This document shows positions 1 to 8,164 of a stretch of DNA of 64,000 nt, in pieces. Each line of letters begins with the position of its first letter. Positions within the stretch are counted from its first letter, which is position 1. The translations under genes and the position numbers were made by a program. The stretch is from Prochlorococcus sp. AG-347-J22 (GTDB lineage: Bacteria; Cyanobacteriota; Cyanobacteriia; PCC-6307; Cyanobiaceae), in contig QCBY01000002.1 in assembly GCA_003279005.1 (NCBI GenBank), positions 1-64,000 on the forward strand. Direction: 5' to 3'. The notes under the pieces are model-generated. The model searched no databases. It was not told the DNA's origin and was given only the letters and a program-made list of their open reading frames with translations.

Positions 1-259
1 TAAGAAGAAGAGATTTGCCACTAATAATATTTTTATTTTCTTTTTTAAGATTAAATTTATAAAATGTAAACTTATTTAAAGAGTTTATGATTACAAAAAT
101 TGGACAAATTATTCCACTTAAATAATATAAAATTTTATAAATTGTGAAGTTAGTTATATCAAACAAATATAGATTCAGCCATTGTTTTTGTATCAATGGG
201 AATAGTATTACAAACAGAAAAAATATAGATAGCCTAACTAAGCTATATTTACTTATCAA
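1..259 (-). CDS. Partial membrane protein, C-terminus beyond left edge
   Basis: The reverse strand stays open from a TTG at 257-259 to the window edge, so only the first 86 or so residues of this gene are visible. An in-frame TGA lies two codons upstream, which limits the start to this TTG or an adjacent ATT. The visible part has two hydrophobic stretches (about residues 8-23 and 41-60) followed by a basic, Lys-rich segment, which suggests a small integral membrane protein. It follows the FtsH-like gene on the same strand after about 29 bp and is probably co-transcribed with it. I do not recognise a family. The ORF track misses it because its stop lies outside the window. Confidence 0.55.
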   Translation of the reverse strand, partial: MISKYSLVRLSIFFLFVILFPLIQKQWLNLYLFDITNFTIYKILYYLSGIICPIFVIINSLNKFTFYKFNLKKENKNIISGKSLLL

Positions 260-288
260 AATTCAAATTTTTAATTAAATATATTAAA

Positions 289-2043
289 TCACACTTTTAT
301 TAAATCATAAGTTATTTTCTTAAAAATATTATTCTCAATAGTTTCTTTAATTATCAAAATTTCAACTAATTTTTCTAATAATATTCTGTTATTACGTATT
401 ATTTTGATAGCATTATTTAGAGAAATCTTAGAAATATTTATGATTTCACTATCAATTTTGGAATAAGTATTATCTGCTATTGCTGATTTGTTCTGTAAGA
501 ATCCATCTCCCATTGAAAGTTGATTGGTATTTTCAAGAGATAAGGGTCCTATCAAAGAAAATCCATATTTAGTAACCATTTCTCTAACAATATTTGTTGC
601 ATAAGAAATGTCATTAATTGAGCATTGAGTAATTTCATTTTTACCAAAAACTATTGTTTCAGCTGCCCTTCCAGCCAAGGCTATCTCAATTTTAGATAAC
701 AAATGTTTCTTTGAAATTAATCCACTTGATACTATATCGTCGTCTGGATTAATTTTTGTATATCCACCTATATATCCTGATCTAGGAAGAATAGTTATTT
801 TATCAACTGAATCAATACCGTTCCTAACTGCAGATACAATTGCACGACCTACCTCATTATACGCAATAATTTTTTTCATATTAGGAGATGAAATAATTGA
901 AGTACGTAAACCTAGAGTTACTTTATCTAATGCATTTTCTATATGAGCATCGCTAATTAATTTAGATTCTGTTCTAGCACAATGAATAGCGCTTTCATTC
1001 ATTAAATTTGCCAATTCAGCTCCAGAAAACCCTACAGTTCTTGAAGCCCAATAAGACAAATCTACATTTTTTGAAAGTGGTTTTGATAATGAATGAACTG
1101 AAAGTATTTTCTTTCGTCCTTCTAAATCAGGCAACATAACTTCTATTTTTCTATCGAATCGTCCTGGCCTTAGAAGAGCTGTATCTAAAATATCTGGCCT
1201 ATTAGTAGCAGCAATAACTATAATTCCAGAATTATCTGTAAAACCATCTAATTCTGTCAATAGCTGATTAAGAGTTTGCTCTCTTTCGTCATTTCCACCT
1301 CCTATTCCAGAACCTCTTTGCCTCCCTATAGAATCAATTTCATCTATAAATATTATGCAGGGTGACTTTTCTTTTGCTTTTAAAAATAAGTCTCTAACTC
1401 TACTTGCTCCAACACCGACAAATAATTCAACAAATTCTGAAGCTGCTATAGAAAGAAAAGGAACACCAGATTCTCCTGCAATAGCTTTAGCTAGTAATGT
1501 TTTACCTGTTCCAGGAGGACCGATTAATAGAACTCCTTTAGGTACTTTTGCTCCAAGATCTGTAAATTTCTTTGGCTCATTTAAAAATTTGATTACTTCT
1601 TTTAATTCTTCAGCAGCTTCAGGGACTCCAGCAACATCATCAAATCGTGTTTCTACATCATCAATAGTAATAAATTTAGATTTATTTTTTCCAAATCCTA
1701 GAGCTCTTGAGGCTAGTTTTGAAGTACTTCTAAGTATTAAAACTATAGCTATTACAAAAATCAAAAAAAGACCAACTGTGGAGAAAGTAGTAGCTGCTGA
1801 AGATTCCTTACGACCGTTATTAATTGTTAGATCAACATTATTTTGAGATGCTTTTTCAATAATTAATTGATCATTATAGAGAATAGGTACTTTTTCTTTT
1901 TCTCCGTTCTTGTACAAAACATCAATTTCCCTTTTCCTGGGATAAAAATATATAGATTGTACGTTGCCAGAATCCAATTCTAATAAGAAATCAGAATAGC
2001 TTTTATTAGAATTAGAATAAGAAAAATTTGGTTTAAAGAACAC
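289..2043 (-). CDS. FtsH-family AAA+ protein, protease site apparently lost
   Basis: This 584-residue protein has the FtsH layout: an N-terminal extracytoplasmic-type region, one membrane helix (about 88-106), an AAA+ module and a C-terminal helical domain. The ATPase looks intact: Walker A GPPGTGKT (175-182), Walker B IIFIDEID (230-237), and the second region of homology with TNRPDILD and RPGRFDR. The zinc-protease motif, normally HEAGHA, reads NEVGRA (396-401), so both metal-binding His are replaced although Glu remains. The downstream Asp region (CSINDISYAT) is kept. The usual first N-terminal membrane helix is also absent: the GTG start is preceded immediately by TAA and TGA in frame. By analogy with plant FtsHi proteins I infer an ATP-driven unfoldase or assembly factor, possibly acting in hetero-oligomers with active FtsH at the thylakoid. 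Family confidence is high; the loss of protease activity is inference. Confidence 0.9.
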   Translation of the reverse strand: MFFKPNFSYSNSNKSYSDFLLELDSGNVQSIYFYPRKREIDVLYKNGEKEKVPILYNDQLIIEKASQNNVDLTINNGRKESSAATTFSTVGLFLIFVIAIVLILRSTSKLASRALGFGKNKSKFITIDDVETRFDDVAGVPEAAEELKEVIKFLNEPKKFTDLGAKVPKGVLLIGPPGTGKTLLAKAIAGESGVPFLSIAASEFVELFVGVGASRVRDLFLKAKEKSPCIIFIDEIDSIGRQRGSGIGGGNDEREQTLNQLLTELDGFTDNSGIIVIAATNRPDILDTALLRPGRFDRKIEVMLPDLEGRKKILSVHSLSKPLSKNVDLSYWASRTVGFSGAELANLMNESAIHCARTESKLISDAHIENALDKVTLGLRTSIISSPNMKKIIAYNEVGRAIVSAVRNGIDSVDKITILPRSGYIGGYTKINPDDDIVSSGLISKKHLLSKIEIALAGRAAETIVFGKNEITQCSINDISYATNIVREMVTKYGFSLIGPLSLENTNQLSMGDGFLQNKSAIADNTYSKIDSEIINISKISLNNAIKIIRNNRILLEKLVEILIIKETIENNIFKKITYDLIKV

Positions 2044-2175
2044 TTATTTTCAATTAAATATAATAAAAGCTTAAGAGCTCAGGTTAAGAATTGCAGTATT
2101 TAAATTAAATATACTCAAATATTTTGGAGAAAGCCATTGAAAGGTTATATTAATAGAAGGAAATAATAAAATAGT

Positions 2176-2352
2176 ATGGCTGTTCCCAAGAAGAAAAAAT
2201 CAAAAAGCAAGAGAAATCAGAGACATGCGGTATGGAAAGGTAAAGCAGCAATAGCTGCTCAAAGAGCGTTATCAATAGGTAAATCAGTTTTAACTGGTAA
2301 AGCACAAGGATTTGTTTATCCTATTGACGAGGCAGAAGATAGTGAGGAATAA
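2176..2352 (+). CDS. rpmF: 50S ribosomal protein L32
   Basis: This 58-residue basic protein begins [20 protein letters not shown], the typical N-terminus of bacterial L32, a structural protein of the large ribosomal subunit. The short acidic tail (EAEDSEE) is common in cyanobacterial versions. It is too short for the ORF track but has a clear ATG at 2176 preceded by a purine-rich AGAAGGAAAT. It is transcribed away from the FtsH-like gene on the opposite strand, with a 132-bp divergent intergenic region. Confidence 0.95.
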   Translation: MAVPKKKKSKSKRNQRHAVWKGKAAIAAQRALSIGKSVLTGKAQGFVYPIDEAEDSEE

Positions 2353-2357
2353 TTTTA

Positions 2358-2684
2358 TTATGAGCCTAATTTGAAAGCTTCAAGAATAATAGCGTAAGTG
2401 GCTCCTATTCGAACCTTATCAATTATTGACCAAAAATTAAATAAAGTAGATCTTGGAGATGGTCTAATTCTTATTATTAATTCAATAATAATTATTATAA
2501 TGGGAACCATTATTAATTCATTTCGACCTTCTGAAATGAATTTAGTAACAAAATTTGCAAATAAAAAATAACCTGTCAAAACAGAAATTATATTAATGGA
2601 TTTTGATTTCCAGGATGAACTTAAAAAACCAAACAATAAATTATTAAATTGATCATTGATTCTAGAAAATTTTGTTTTTTGCAT
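2358..2684 (-). CDS. ycf20: Ycf20 / DUF565 family membrane protein
   Basis: This 108-residue protein has two or three hydrophobic segments (about 32-50, 59-72 and 90-104) and ends LEAFKLGS, a hallmark of the Ycf20/DUF565 family found in cyanobacteria and plastids. In algae and plants Ycf20-like proteins have been linked to non-photochemical quenching, but the biochemical role is not settled. The ATG at 2684 lies 5 bp downstream of the HAD hydrolase stop on the same strand, so the two are probably one transcript. It converges on rpmF with only 5 bp between the stops. Confidence 0.8.
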   Translation of the reverse strand: MQKTKFSRINDQFNNLLFGFLSSSWKSKSINIISVLTGYFLFANFVTKFISEGRNELIMVPIIIIIIELIIRIRPSPRSTLFNFWSIIDKVRIGATYAIILEAFKLGS

Positions 2685-2689
2685 ATTAA

Positions 2690-3439
2690 TTAAGTTGTCA
2701 TTAAAAATTTTTCAAGATAAAAATAGTCAACATAATGAGTATCTAGCCTTGGTCCTTTAATAACAGTTGCCTTACAACTATCATTACCAAGATTATCAAC
2801 AATACATTTTAAATCTATATCATCATCAATTACAGAGGGTATATTTGAAGGAACGTAAATTGTTGGGAGTTTAGCAGCCAATGATGACCTAATGCCTGGA
2901 TTAGAATCTTCAAAAACTATAGATTTATTTGCGTTTATTCCGCTTAATTTCATAGCTTTTAAGTAAGGTAATGGACTAGGTTTATTGAATTTAACATCAT
3001 CACTTGAAATAATGAATTCAAATGGATTTAATTCTTTAAATAATTGATTAGTTATTAATTTTGCTTGTTTCTTAGAACTTGAAGTTACTATAAATTGTCT
3101 TACATCTTTTTTGTGTAGTTCTCTTGTTAACCTATTAACGCCTGCTTTAAGTGATAAAACATCATTTTTTCTAACATGATTAATATAATGATGTTGTTTT
3201 CGCGCATGAATATTTTCAATTTCTTTACTATTCATTGAATTATTTATTAATTTTGAATAATAAGCAATTCTATTTTTACCTCCATTTATTTTTAACAGAT
3301 TTATATATGTAGATTTATCCCATTTCCATTTAAGATTAAAATCTTTAAAAGCTTTATTAAAAGCAGGTAAATGAGCTTCTAATTCAGTATTTGCAATTGT
3401 TCCATCTAAGTCCCAATAGACACCCTCAAGGTAAGTCAC
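2690..3439 (-). CDS. HAD-superfamily hydrolase, CbbY/phosphoglycolate-phosphatase-like
   Basis: This 249-residue protein carries the HAD motif I DLDGT near its N-terminus (nucleophile Asp at about 10, acid/base Asp at about 12), motif II VTSSS (about 118-122), a Lys in the PSPLPY region and the motif IV acidic pair in FEDSNPGI. The helical cap after motif I is the CbbY or beta-phosphoglucomutase type. The substrate cannot be read from sequence; a sugar-phosphate or phosphoglycolate is likely. The start is GTG (3437-3439); no upstream ATG fits. It precedes ycf20 in what looks like a two- or three-gene reverse-strand transcript that begins with the small photosystem peptide. Confidence 0.8.
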   Translation of the reverse strand: MTYLEGVYWDLDGTIANTELEAHLPAFNKAFKDFNLKWKWDKSTYINLLKINGGKNRIAYYSKLINNSMNSKEIENIHARKQHHYINHVRKNDVLSLKAGVNRLTRELHKKDVRQFIVTSSSKKQAKLITNQLFKELNPFEFIISSDDVKFNKPSPLPYLKAMKLSGINANKSIVFEDSNPGIRSSLAAKLPTIYVPSNIPSVIDDDIDLKCIVDNLGNDSCKATVIKGPRLDTHYVDYFYLEKFLMTT

Positions 3440-3460
3440 TATGAGTCTATAAAATAAATT

Positions 3461-3538
3461 TTATTTGCGAAAGAAAACGAGAGCAATTATTGCTGGTCCA
3501 GCCAAAGCTACTACGGCTAAGGGAATAAGAGTTGCCAT
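3461..3538 (-). CDS. psb30: Single-helix photosystem peptide, probable Psb30 (Ycf12)
   Basis: This is a 25-residue ORF, too short for the ORF track, with sequence of the form MATLIPLAVVALAGPAI... ending in FFRK. One membrane helix with the central LAGPAIIAL motif and a basic C-terminus is what I expect of Psb30/Ycf12, a peripheral low-molecular-weight subunit of photosystem II. It has a clean ATG and TAA. It sits 21 bp upstream of the HAD gene on the same strand. Other tiny photosystem or cytochrome b6f subunits (PsbM, PetN, PetL, PsaM) fit the motif less well. The identification rests on a short motif only. Confidence 0.55.
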   Translation of the reverse strand: MATLIPLAVVALAGPAIIALVFFRK

Positions 3539-3619
3539 TTAATTTACATTGTTATGTGATACTATTTTTACAAATAAATCATTCAACTGTTCTAATTCGT
3601 AACAAGATTGAATTAAATT

Positions 3620-3967
3620 ATGTATTCATGGAATTGTATAGAAAATTGTGGGGCTTGTTGTCGCTTTGATTTAACTGAGAGAGATGATTTATCAAGAGCA
3701 CTAACTAATAAAGATATAACTTTAATAAATTCCATGACTGGGAAAGATGGTTGGTGCAAATATTTTGATAAATCAAACAAAAAGTGCATGATTTATGAGT
3801 CAAGACCTCATTTTTGTCGTGTTACTGAATTCTCAAAATCGTTCAAAGCGTATTTAAAAAATGGCGATAAATTCCTTATTGATTGTTGTAAGCAACATAT
3901 ATCATCAATTTATGGAAGAAAAAGTAGACAAATGAAGTCTTTTAAGTCGGCTGTCTCAAAAAAATGA
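3620..3967 (+). CDS. YkgJ-type CxxCxxCC cluster protein
   Basis: This 115-residue protein opens with a Cys cluster, CIENCGACCRF (residues 6-16), and has further Cys in CKYF, KKCMIYESRPHFCR and DCCKQH. This is the pattern of the YkgJ/UPF0153 family, thought to bind zinc or an Fe-S cluster. The motif ESRPxxCR is typical of the family. Its function is unknown. Its stop overlaps the start of the first GDT1-type transporter gene by 4 bp (ATGA), so the three genes are probably co-translated. Confidence 0.8.
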   Translation: MYSWNCIENCGACCRFDLTERDDLSRALTNKDITLINSMTGKDGWCKYFDKSNKKCMIYESRPHFCRVTEFSKSFKAYLKNGDKFLIDCCKQHISSIYGRKSRQMKSFKSAVSKK

Positions 3968-4290
3968 ATATTAATTCAGAAAAAGAAGAAAAAGATGTAG
4001 AGAAAAATTTTGCATCTATTTTTTTCACAACATTTACTACGATATTTATTGCTGAACTGGGTGATAAAACTCAATTAGCCACTCTAATGTTATCTGCAGA
4101 ATCAGGGAAGCCAATTATTGTATTCATAGGAAGTTCTTTAGCATTAATAAGTTCAAGCCTTGTAGGTGTTTTAATTGGCAAATGGTTGTCTGATAAAATA
4201 TCCCCTAATAGATTTGCCTTTTTTACAGGTTTTCTAATGATAATTATTAGTGTATTTTTAGCCTATGACATCATAAAACCTTATATATAA
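3964..4290 (+). CDS. Half-size GDT1/UPF0016 cation transporter, copy A
   Basis: This 108-residue membrane protein carries the UPF0016 signature ELGDKTQLATLML (about residues 31-43), in which the acidic residue and the GDKT block line the cation path. There are three hydrophobic segments. Full-length family members have two such repeats in one chain; this protein has one and the next gene supplies the other. Cyanobacterial relatives (Mnx of Synechocystis, PAM71 in plants) move manganese, and some family members also move calcium. The N-terminal extension is charged (EKEEKDVEKN). A 4-bp overlap joins it to the YkgJ-like gene, and it ends one base before copy B begins. Manganese export supporting photosystem II is inference from the family. 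Confidence 0.85.
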   Translation: MNINSEKEEKDVEKNFASIFFTTFTTIFIAELGDKTQLATLMLSAESGKPIIVFIGSSLALISSSLVGVLIGKWLSDKISPNRFAFFTGFLMIIISVFLAYDIIKPYI

Positions 4291-4590
4291 ATGATTTTAA
4301 GTTTACTTTTATCGACATTTCTAACCATATTTATAGCTGAACTAGGAGACAAAACCCAGCTCGCTACATTAACAATGAGTGGCACATCCAATAGACCTTT
4401 AGCTGTATTTTTTGGTTCCTCAACTGCTCTTGTATTAGCAAGTTTAATTGGAGCATTAGCAGGTGGGTCTATCTCTAATTTCCTACCTGAAATAATATTA
4501 AAATCAATAGCATCTATAACTTTTTTTATTATTGGTATAAAACTATTTATAAATTCATTTTCTTCCAATAAAACTGATATTAATGAATGA
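4291..4590 (+). CDS. Half-size GDT1/UPF0016 cation transporter, copy B
   Basis: This 99-residue protein has the second copy of the motif, ELGDKTQLATLTM (about residues 16-28), and three membrane segments. It starts directly after the TAA of copy A (TAAATG), so the pair is surely co-expressed and most likely assembles as a heterodimer equivalent to the fused two-repeat transporter. Both halves keep the acidic and GDKT residues, so neither looks degenerate. Manganese or another divalent cation is the probable substrate. Confidence 0.85.
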   Translation: MILSLLLSTFLTIFIAELGDKTQLATLTMSGTSNRPLAVFFGSSTALVLASLIGALAGGSISNFLPEIILKSIASITFFIIGIKLFINSFSSNKTDINE

Positions 4591-4665
4591 GAAATTAAAT
4601 AGTTTTTTGATTCAATAGATAGATATAATATTAATATATTTACTTGTTTAATATTTCAAGAAATT

Positions 4666-6885
4666 ATGTTTTCAACTTCATCAATAATTGAAAAGTTAAA
4701 CAAGGAAGAGGGACTGGAATATAAAAAATTGTGCCGATTATTAAAATTATCAAAGAAAAATGATAAGGACAAATTAGATATTGCTTTACATGCATTAGAA
4801 GCACTAGAAATAATTAATAAAAATAATAATAATGAATATTTCAGCGTAAAAGAAAGTAATCATTTAGTTGCAAAGATAAGATGCAGCAGCAAAGGTTATT
4901 GTTTTGCAGTTAGAGATAACACTAAAGAAGATATTTACATTAGAGAAAATTTACTTAATTATGCATGGAATGGAGATAAAGTTCTTGTCAGGATAATAAA
5001 AGAGGGTGTGAGAAAAAGATCACCTGAAGGAATAGTAGATTGCATACTGGAAAGAACAAATCAAATACTATTAGCAAAAGTTGAAATAATTAAGAATGAG
5101 GTATATGGGATACCTATAGATGACAGAATCCTATCTAAAATAAAGCTTCCTAAAGAAGATGAAAAATATAAATATATTCCAGATGATAAAAATATTGTAA
5201 AAATAGAAATTGACTTATTCCCAATTGGTCAACAAGAAGGAATTGGTCATGTCATAAAACAATTGCATTTAAATAATAACGAGAAACTAGATATGGATTT
5301 CGTATTATCTAAAAGTAATATTAATAAAATAGTTAAACTACAAGATCCAAAACTTGCTTCTATAAATCAACAACCAAGACTAGATCTAACGAATAAAAAC
5401 GCATTTATGTTTAAAAGTTGGAATGCTAAAAATTCACCAACACTTCCAATTTTCCAAATAGAAAAAAATAAGGATAATTCATACAAACTTTGGATTCACA
5501 CAAATTCAATTGCAGAACGATTAGATCTAAGTAGTAAGAAAAGTATAGAAATATTTTTTGATAGTTTTGAATCATTTCCCCTACTAGAAAAATGGCAACC
5601 ATACCTAAGCGATGAAATTTGTAACTCTTCAAGATTTAATGTAGGCGAAGCCAATGAAGCTATAAGTTTATGTATAGAATTCGATTCTGATAATGAAATA
5701 ATAAATTGGTCATTTCAATTAACAAAGGTAAAGTGTTCCTTTTTAGTTGAAAGTAAACATTTAGATGCTCTTTTAACGAGGAAAAGTGGTTCTAGAATTA
5801 CGTCAAGAATACTAAAACCTATAAAGGACTATATAGAGGATTTAGATAAAATAATTGAAATTTCTAAATTATTCAGAAGAAAACAAATAGATCAAGGAAA
5901 AATTGAAATACCTAAGCCAAATACCAATATTGATTCTTTAAAAGAATTATTAGTACATAATCCTGGTGACTATTCAAAAGAATATTTTGAACCATTAGAC
6001 AAAAATGATATTCAAACATATATATCGCCTTTGCTGTATTTGGCAAATTCAATATGGTTTAGACATTCAAATAATTATGGATTAGACAGTGCATCATACA
6101 TTCCCCAAGAATTAGATTATATAAATGTAAGTGAAATAGTTAAAAATTCAGAATTAATTGATAGTAAGATCGAACTTAATGAAAACGGGACATTGACGTT
6201 TAAGCAATTAATTGAATTATGCAGCGATGAAAATAGGAAGAGAATTTTACATAAACTATTAATTAATCTATTAAGAGATAACGAAGTAAAATTAATAACA
6301 AATGAATTAAATATTATAGATTCAGAAAAATTTGTATCACCATGGACATTACCAGCATTTGATTTCACTAATTTAATTAATCAATATAATATTTACCATA
6401 TGATTATCAATGGTAAAAGAAGTAAAAATATTAATGGGAATATTATAAATATTATGGAAAAAGATTCCTGGAATGATGTTAATTGGGGTATTTATAATTC
6501 ATCAATTTTAAAAAATATGCATTTATTATTTAATCAGCAAATTATTGAAAAAGTTAATGATTATAAAAATAAAATAAAACAATACCGCTTAAATATGATT
6601 AATATAAAACAAGTTAGAAAAGCAGAAAAGCTAGTAGGTAATGATTACAGTGGATTAATTACTTCAGTGCAAAGTTATGGGTTTTTTGTTGAGATAAAAG
6701 AATTATTTGTAGAAGGTTTAGTACACGTAAGTACCCTTAGTAATGATTGGTATGAATACAGAACTAGACAAAATCTTTTAATTGGAAGAAAGTCAAAAAA
6801 ATCCTACAAAATTGGAGATACTATTAGTATCAAAATTATTAAAGTTGATATTCTTAAATATCAAATAGATCTTGAACTTGTTTAA
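4666..6885 (+). CDS. RNase II/R-family protein with S1 domain, catalytic Asp cluster absent
   Basis: This 739-residue protein has the overall layout of RNB-family exoribonucleases: N-terminal cold-shock-like RNA-binding regions (about 60-240), an RNB-like core (about 245-600) and a C-terminal S1 domain (about 655-739; GLITSVQSYGFFVEI). In active enzymes the first RNB motif carries several Asp that bind catalytic magnesium (of the form DSxxxxDxDDAL). At the equivalent place, about 249-262, this protein reads FKSWNAKNSPTLPI with no Asp. Neighbouring landmarks persist, such as LWIHTNS for the VHIAD strand and LSDEICN for LSxxLCS. I infer an RNA-binding protein that has lost or strongly altered nuclease activity, perhaps akin to the cyanobacterial Zam-type RNase II homologues. 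It stands alone on the plus strand, 75 bp after the transporter pair. Confidence 0.75.
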   Translation: MFSTSSIIEKLNKEEGLEYKKLCRLLKLSKKNDKDKLDIALHALEALEIINKNNNNEYFSVKESNHLVAKIRCSSKGYCFAVRDNTKEDIYIRENLLNYAWNGDKVLVRIIKEGVRKRSPEGIVDCILERTNQILLAKVEIIKNEVYGIPIDDRILSKIKLPKEDEKYKYIPDDKNIVKIEIDLFPIGQQEGIGHVIKQLHLNNNEKLDMDFVLSKSNINKIVKLQDPKLASINQQPRLDLTNKNAFMFKSWNAKNSPTLPIFQIEKNKDNSYKLWIHTNSIAERLDLSSKKSIEIFFDSFESFPLLEKWQPYLSDEICNSSRFNVGEANEAISLCIEFDSDNEIINWSFQLTKVKCSFLVESKHLDALLTRKSGSRITSRILKPIKDYIEDLDKIIEISKLFRRKQIDQGKIEIPKPNTNIDSLKELLVHNPGDYSKEYFEPLDKNDIQTYISPLLYLANSIWFRHSNNYGLDSASYIPQELDYINVSEIVKNSELIDSKIELNENGTLTFKQLIELCSDENRKRILHKLLINLLRDNEVKLITNELNIIDSEKFVSPWTLPAFDFTNLINQYNIYHMIINGKRSKNINGNIINIMEKDSWNDVNWGIYNSSILKNMHLLFNQQIIEKVNDYKNKIKQYRLNMINIKQVRKAEKLVGNDYSGLITSVQSYGFFVEIKELFVEGLVHVSTLSNDWYEYRTRQNLLIGRKSKKSYKIGDTISIKIIKVDILKYQIDLELV

Positions 6886-6948
6886 AGATCTTTAGCCATT
6901 AAGTTTTCAAATTTAATTTAAACAATTCCCAGTACGATTTAATTAAAA

Positions 6949-7407
6949 ATGAGCTTTAAAAAAAAGAGTATAATAGTTAGTATTTTTTTTATATTATCTA
7001 TTCAAATTTTATTATTAATAAACAACAGGCAAAAAACTTCCTTTAGATATTTTATTTGGAATGTTGAGGAGGTCAGTATTGGTAGATTGGTATTTATATC
7101 ATTTATGTCAGGTTTATTAATAAGTTCTTTTTTAAACAAAACAATTAATAGTGAATTTATAGTTTATGAAAAAAATGATGAAGAAAATAAAACAACTTCA
7201 GAAAATGACAATTCATTAGAAAAAGAAAACAGCGATGAATTCAATGAAGTTCCTCCAGAGAGAGATTTACGAGATACACAACCAACAATTTCTGTTAATT
7301 ACAGAGTTATTAAAGATTATGGGGAAAATGAAATCTCCAATAGTAAAAAGACACCAACAAAAAGCCAATACCAGGACGATTGGAACAATGAAGAAATAGA
7401 TTGGTGA
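6949..7407 (+). CDS. LapA-like (DUF1049-type) two-helix membrane protein
   Basis: This 152-residue protein has two membrane helices (about residues 8-23 and 45-62) joined by NNRQKTSFRYFIWNVEEVSIGR. That spacing and the W-N-V-E pattern resemble the LapA/DUF1049 domain. The rest (about 70-152) is a soluble, strongly acidic and Ser/Asn-rich tail without evident fold. It probably sits in a membrane with the tail in the cytoplasm. The role is unknown; the DUF1049 assignment is by pattern only. It follows the RNase II-like gene after 63 bp on the same strand. Confidence 0.5.
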   Translation: MSFKKKSIIVSIFFILSIQILLLINNRQKTSFRYFIWNVEEVSIGRLVFISFMSGLLISSFLNKTINSEFIVYEKNDEENKTTSENDNSLEKENSDEFNEVPPERDLRDTQPTISVNYRVIKDYGENEISNSKKTPTKSQYQDDWNNEEIDW

Positions 7408-7483
7408 AATTTAATTAGTTATAAATATGAGAATTAATAGCTATTATTATACCTATAGTAACTTTTTATCTTTTGTCTAATTT

Positions 7484-8083
7484 ATGGAAGAATATATAGA
7501 TCCTATAAATGAAAATATAAGTAATGAAGGAAAACCTTTAAAAAATGTGACTGAAGGAACTAATAAAAAAGATCAATCAAATTTAACTAATAAGGTTTCA
7601 TCGGAAAATGTTGTAAATTCAAATAATCAGAAAGTAAATAATGTTATAAGTAATGATATTAGTAAAGACAAAGTAATCTCAACTAATTCAAAAGATATAA
7701 ATATAAAGCCTAAAAAGGAAATCCCTATTGAAAAAAAACCTTTTAATGAATTTATTAACGACCATTTATTACCATCCATAACTCATGAATTTAAAGAGAG
7801 AGGATTTGAAGTTAATGAAATCAATCTTAAAAACACCTTTAGGCCAATTGCAGGAGACAAATGCTGGGTTATTTATTGTGAGATAAAAGACATATGTAAT
7901 TTTTGGTTATCTTTTGAGAAAGATGATATAAGCTCAATAAAAAGCATTTCTCTATGCAAATCTAATCAAAACCCAAGTGTTATTGAATCATTTTTAATTG
8001 ATGAAAAAAGAATTACCTTAAAACTAATAATTTCTAGAATTCTGCAAAGATTGAACGGACAAAAATTAATAGGAGTAAATTAA
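7484..8083 (+). CDS. DUF2996 family cyanobacterial protein
   Basis: This 199-residue protein has a low-complexity Asn/Lys/Ser-rich first half (about 1-85) and a folded C-terminal half starting FNEFINDHLLPSITHEF. This half matches my memory of the cyanobacteria-specific DUF2996 family, with features such as CWVIYCEIKD and a final basic helix ending LNGQKLIG. There are no membrane segments. Function is unknown. It sits between the LapA-like gene and acsF on the plus strand, with an 81-bp gap before acsF. Confidence 0.7.
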   Translation: MEEYIDPINENISNEGKPLKNVTEGTNKKDQSNLTNKVSSENVVNSNNQKVNNVISNDISKDKVISTNSKDINIKPKKEIPIEKKPFNEFINDHLLPSITHEFKERGFEVNEINLKNTFRPIAGDKCWVIYCEIKDICNFWLSFEKDDISSIKSISLCKSNQNPSVIESFLIDEKRITLKLIISRILQRLNGQKLIGVN

Positions 8084-8164
8084 AAATTAGAAAGAATAAC
8101 ACCTAGTTAACTTTTTCCTCGAAAATAGAGATAATGATAAATAATAGTAATAACAAACAAAATT

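Noticed and set aside
1355-1846. 163-aa plus-strand ORF inside the FtsH-like gene
   Set aside because: It is a shadow of the reverse-strand AAA+ gene; the composition follows the antisense of conserved motifs and no family is evident.
4281-4568. 95-aa reverse-strand ORF over the GDT1-type pair
   Set aside because: The plus-strand frame carries conserved transporter motifs, so the reverse frame is a shadow.
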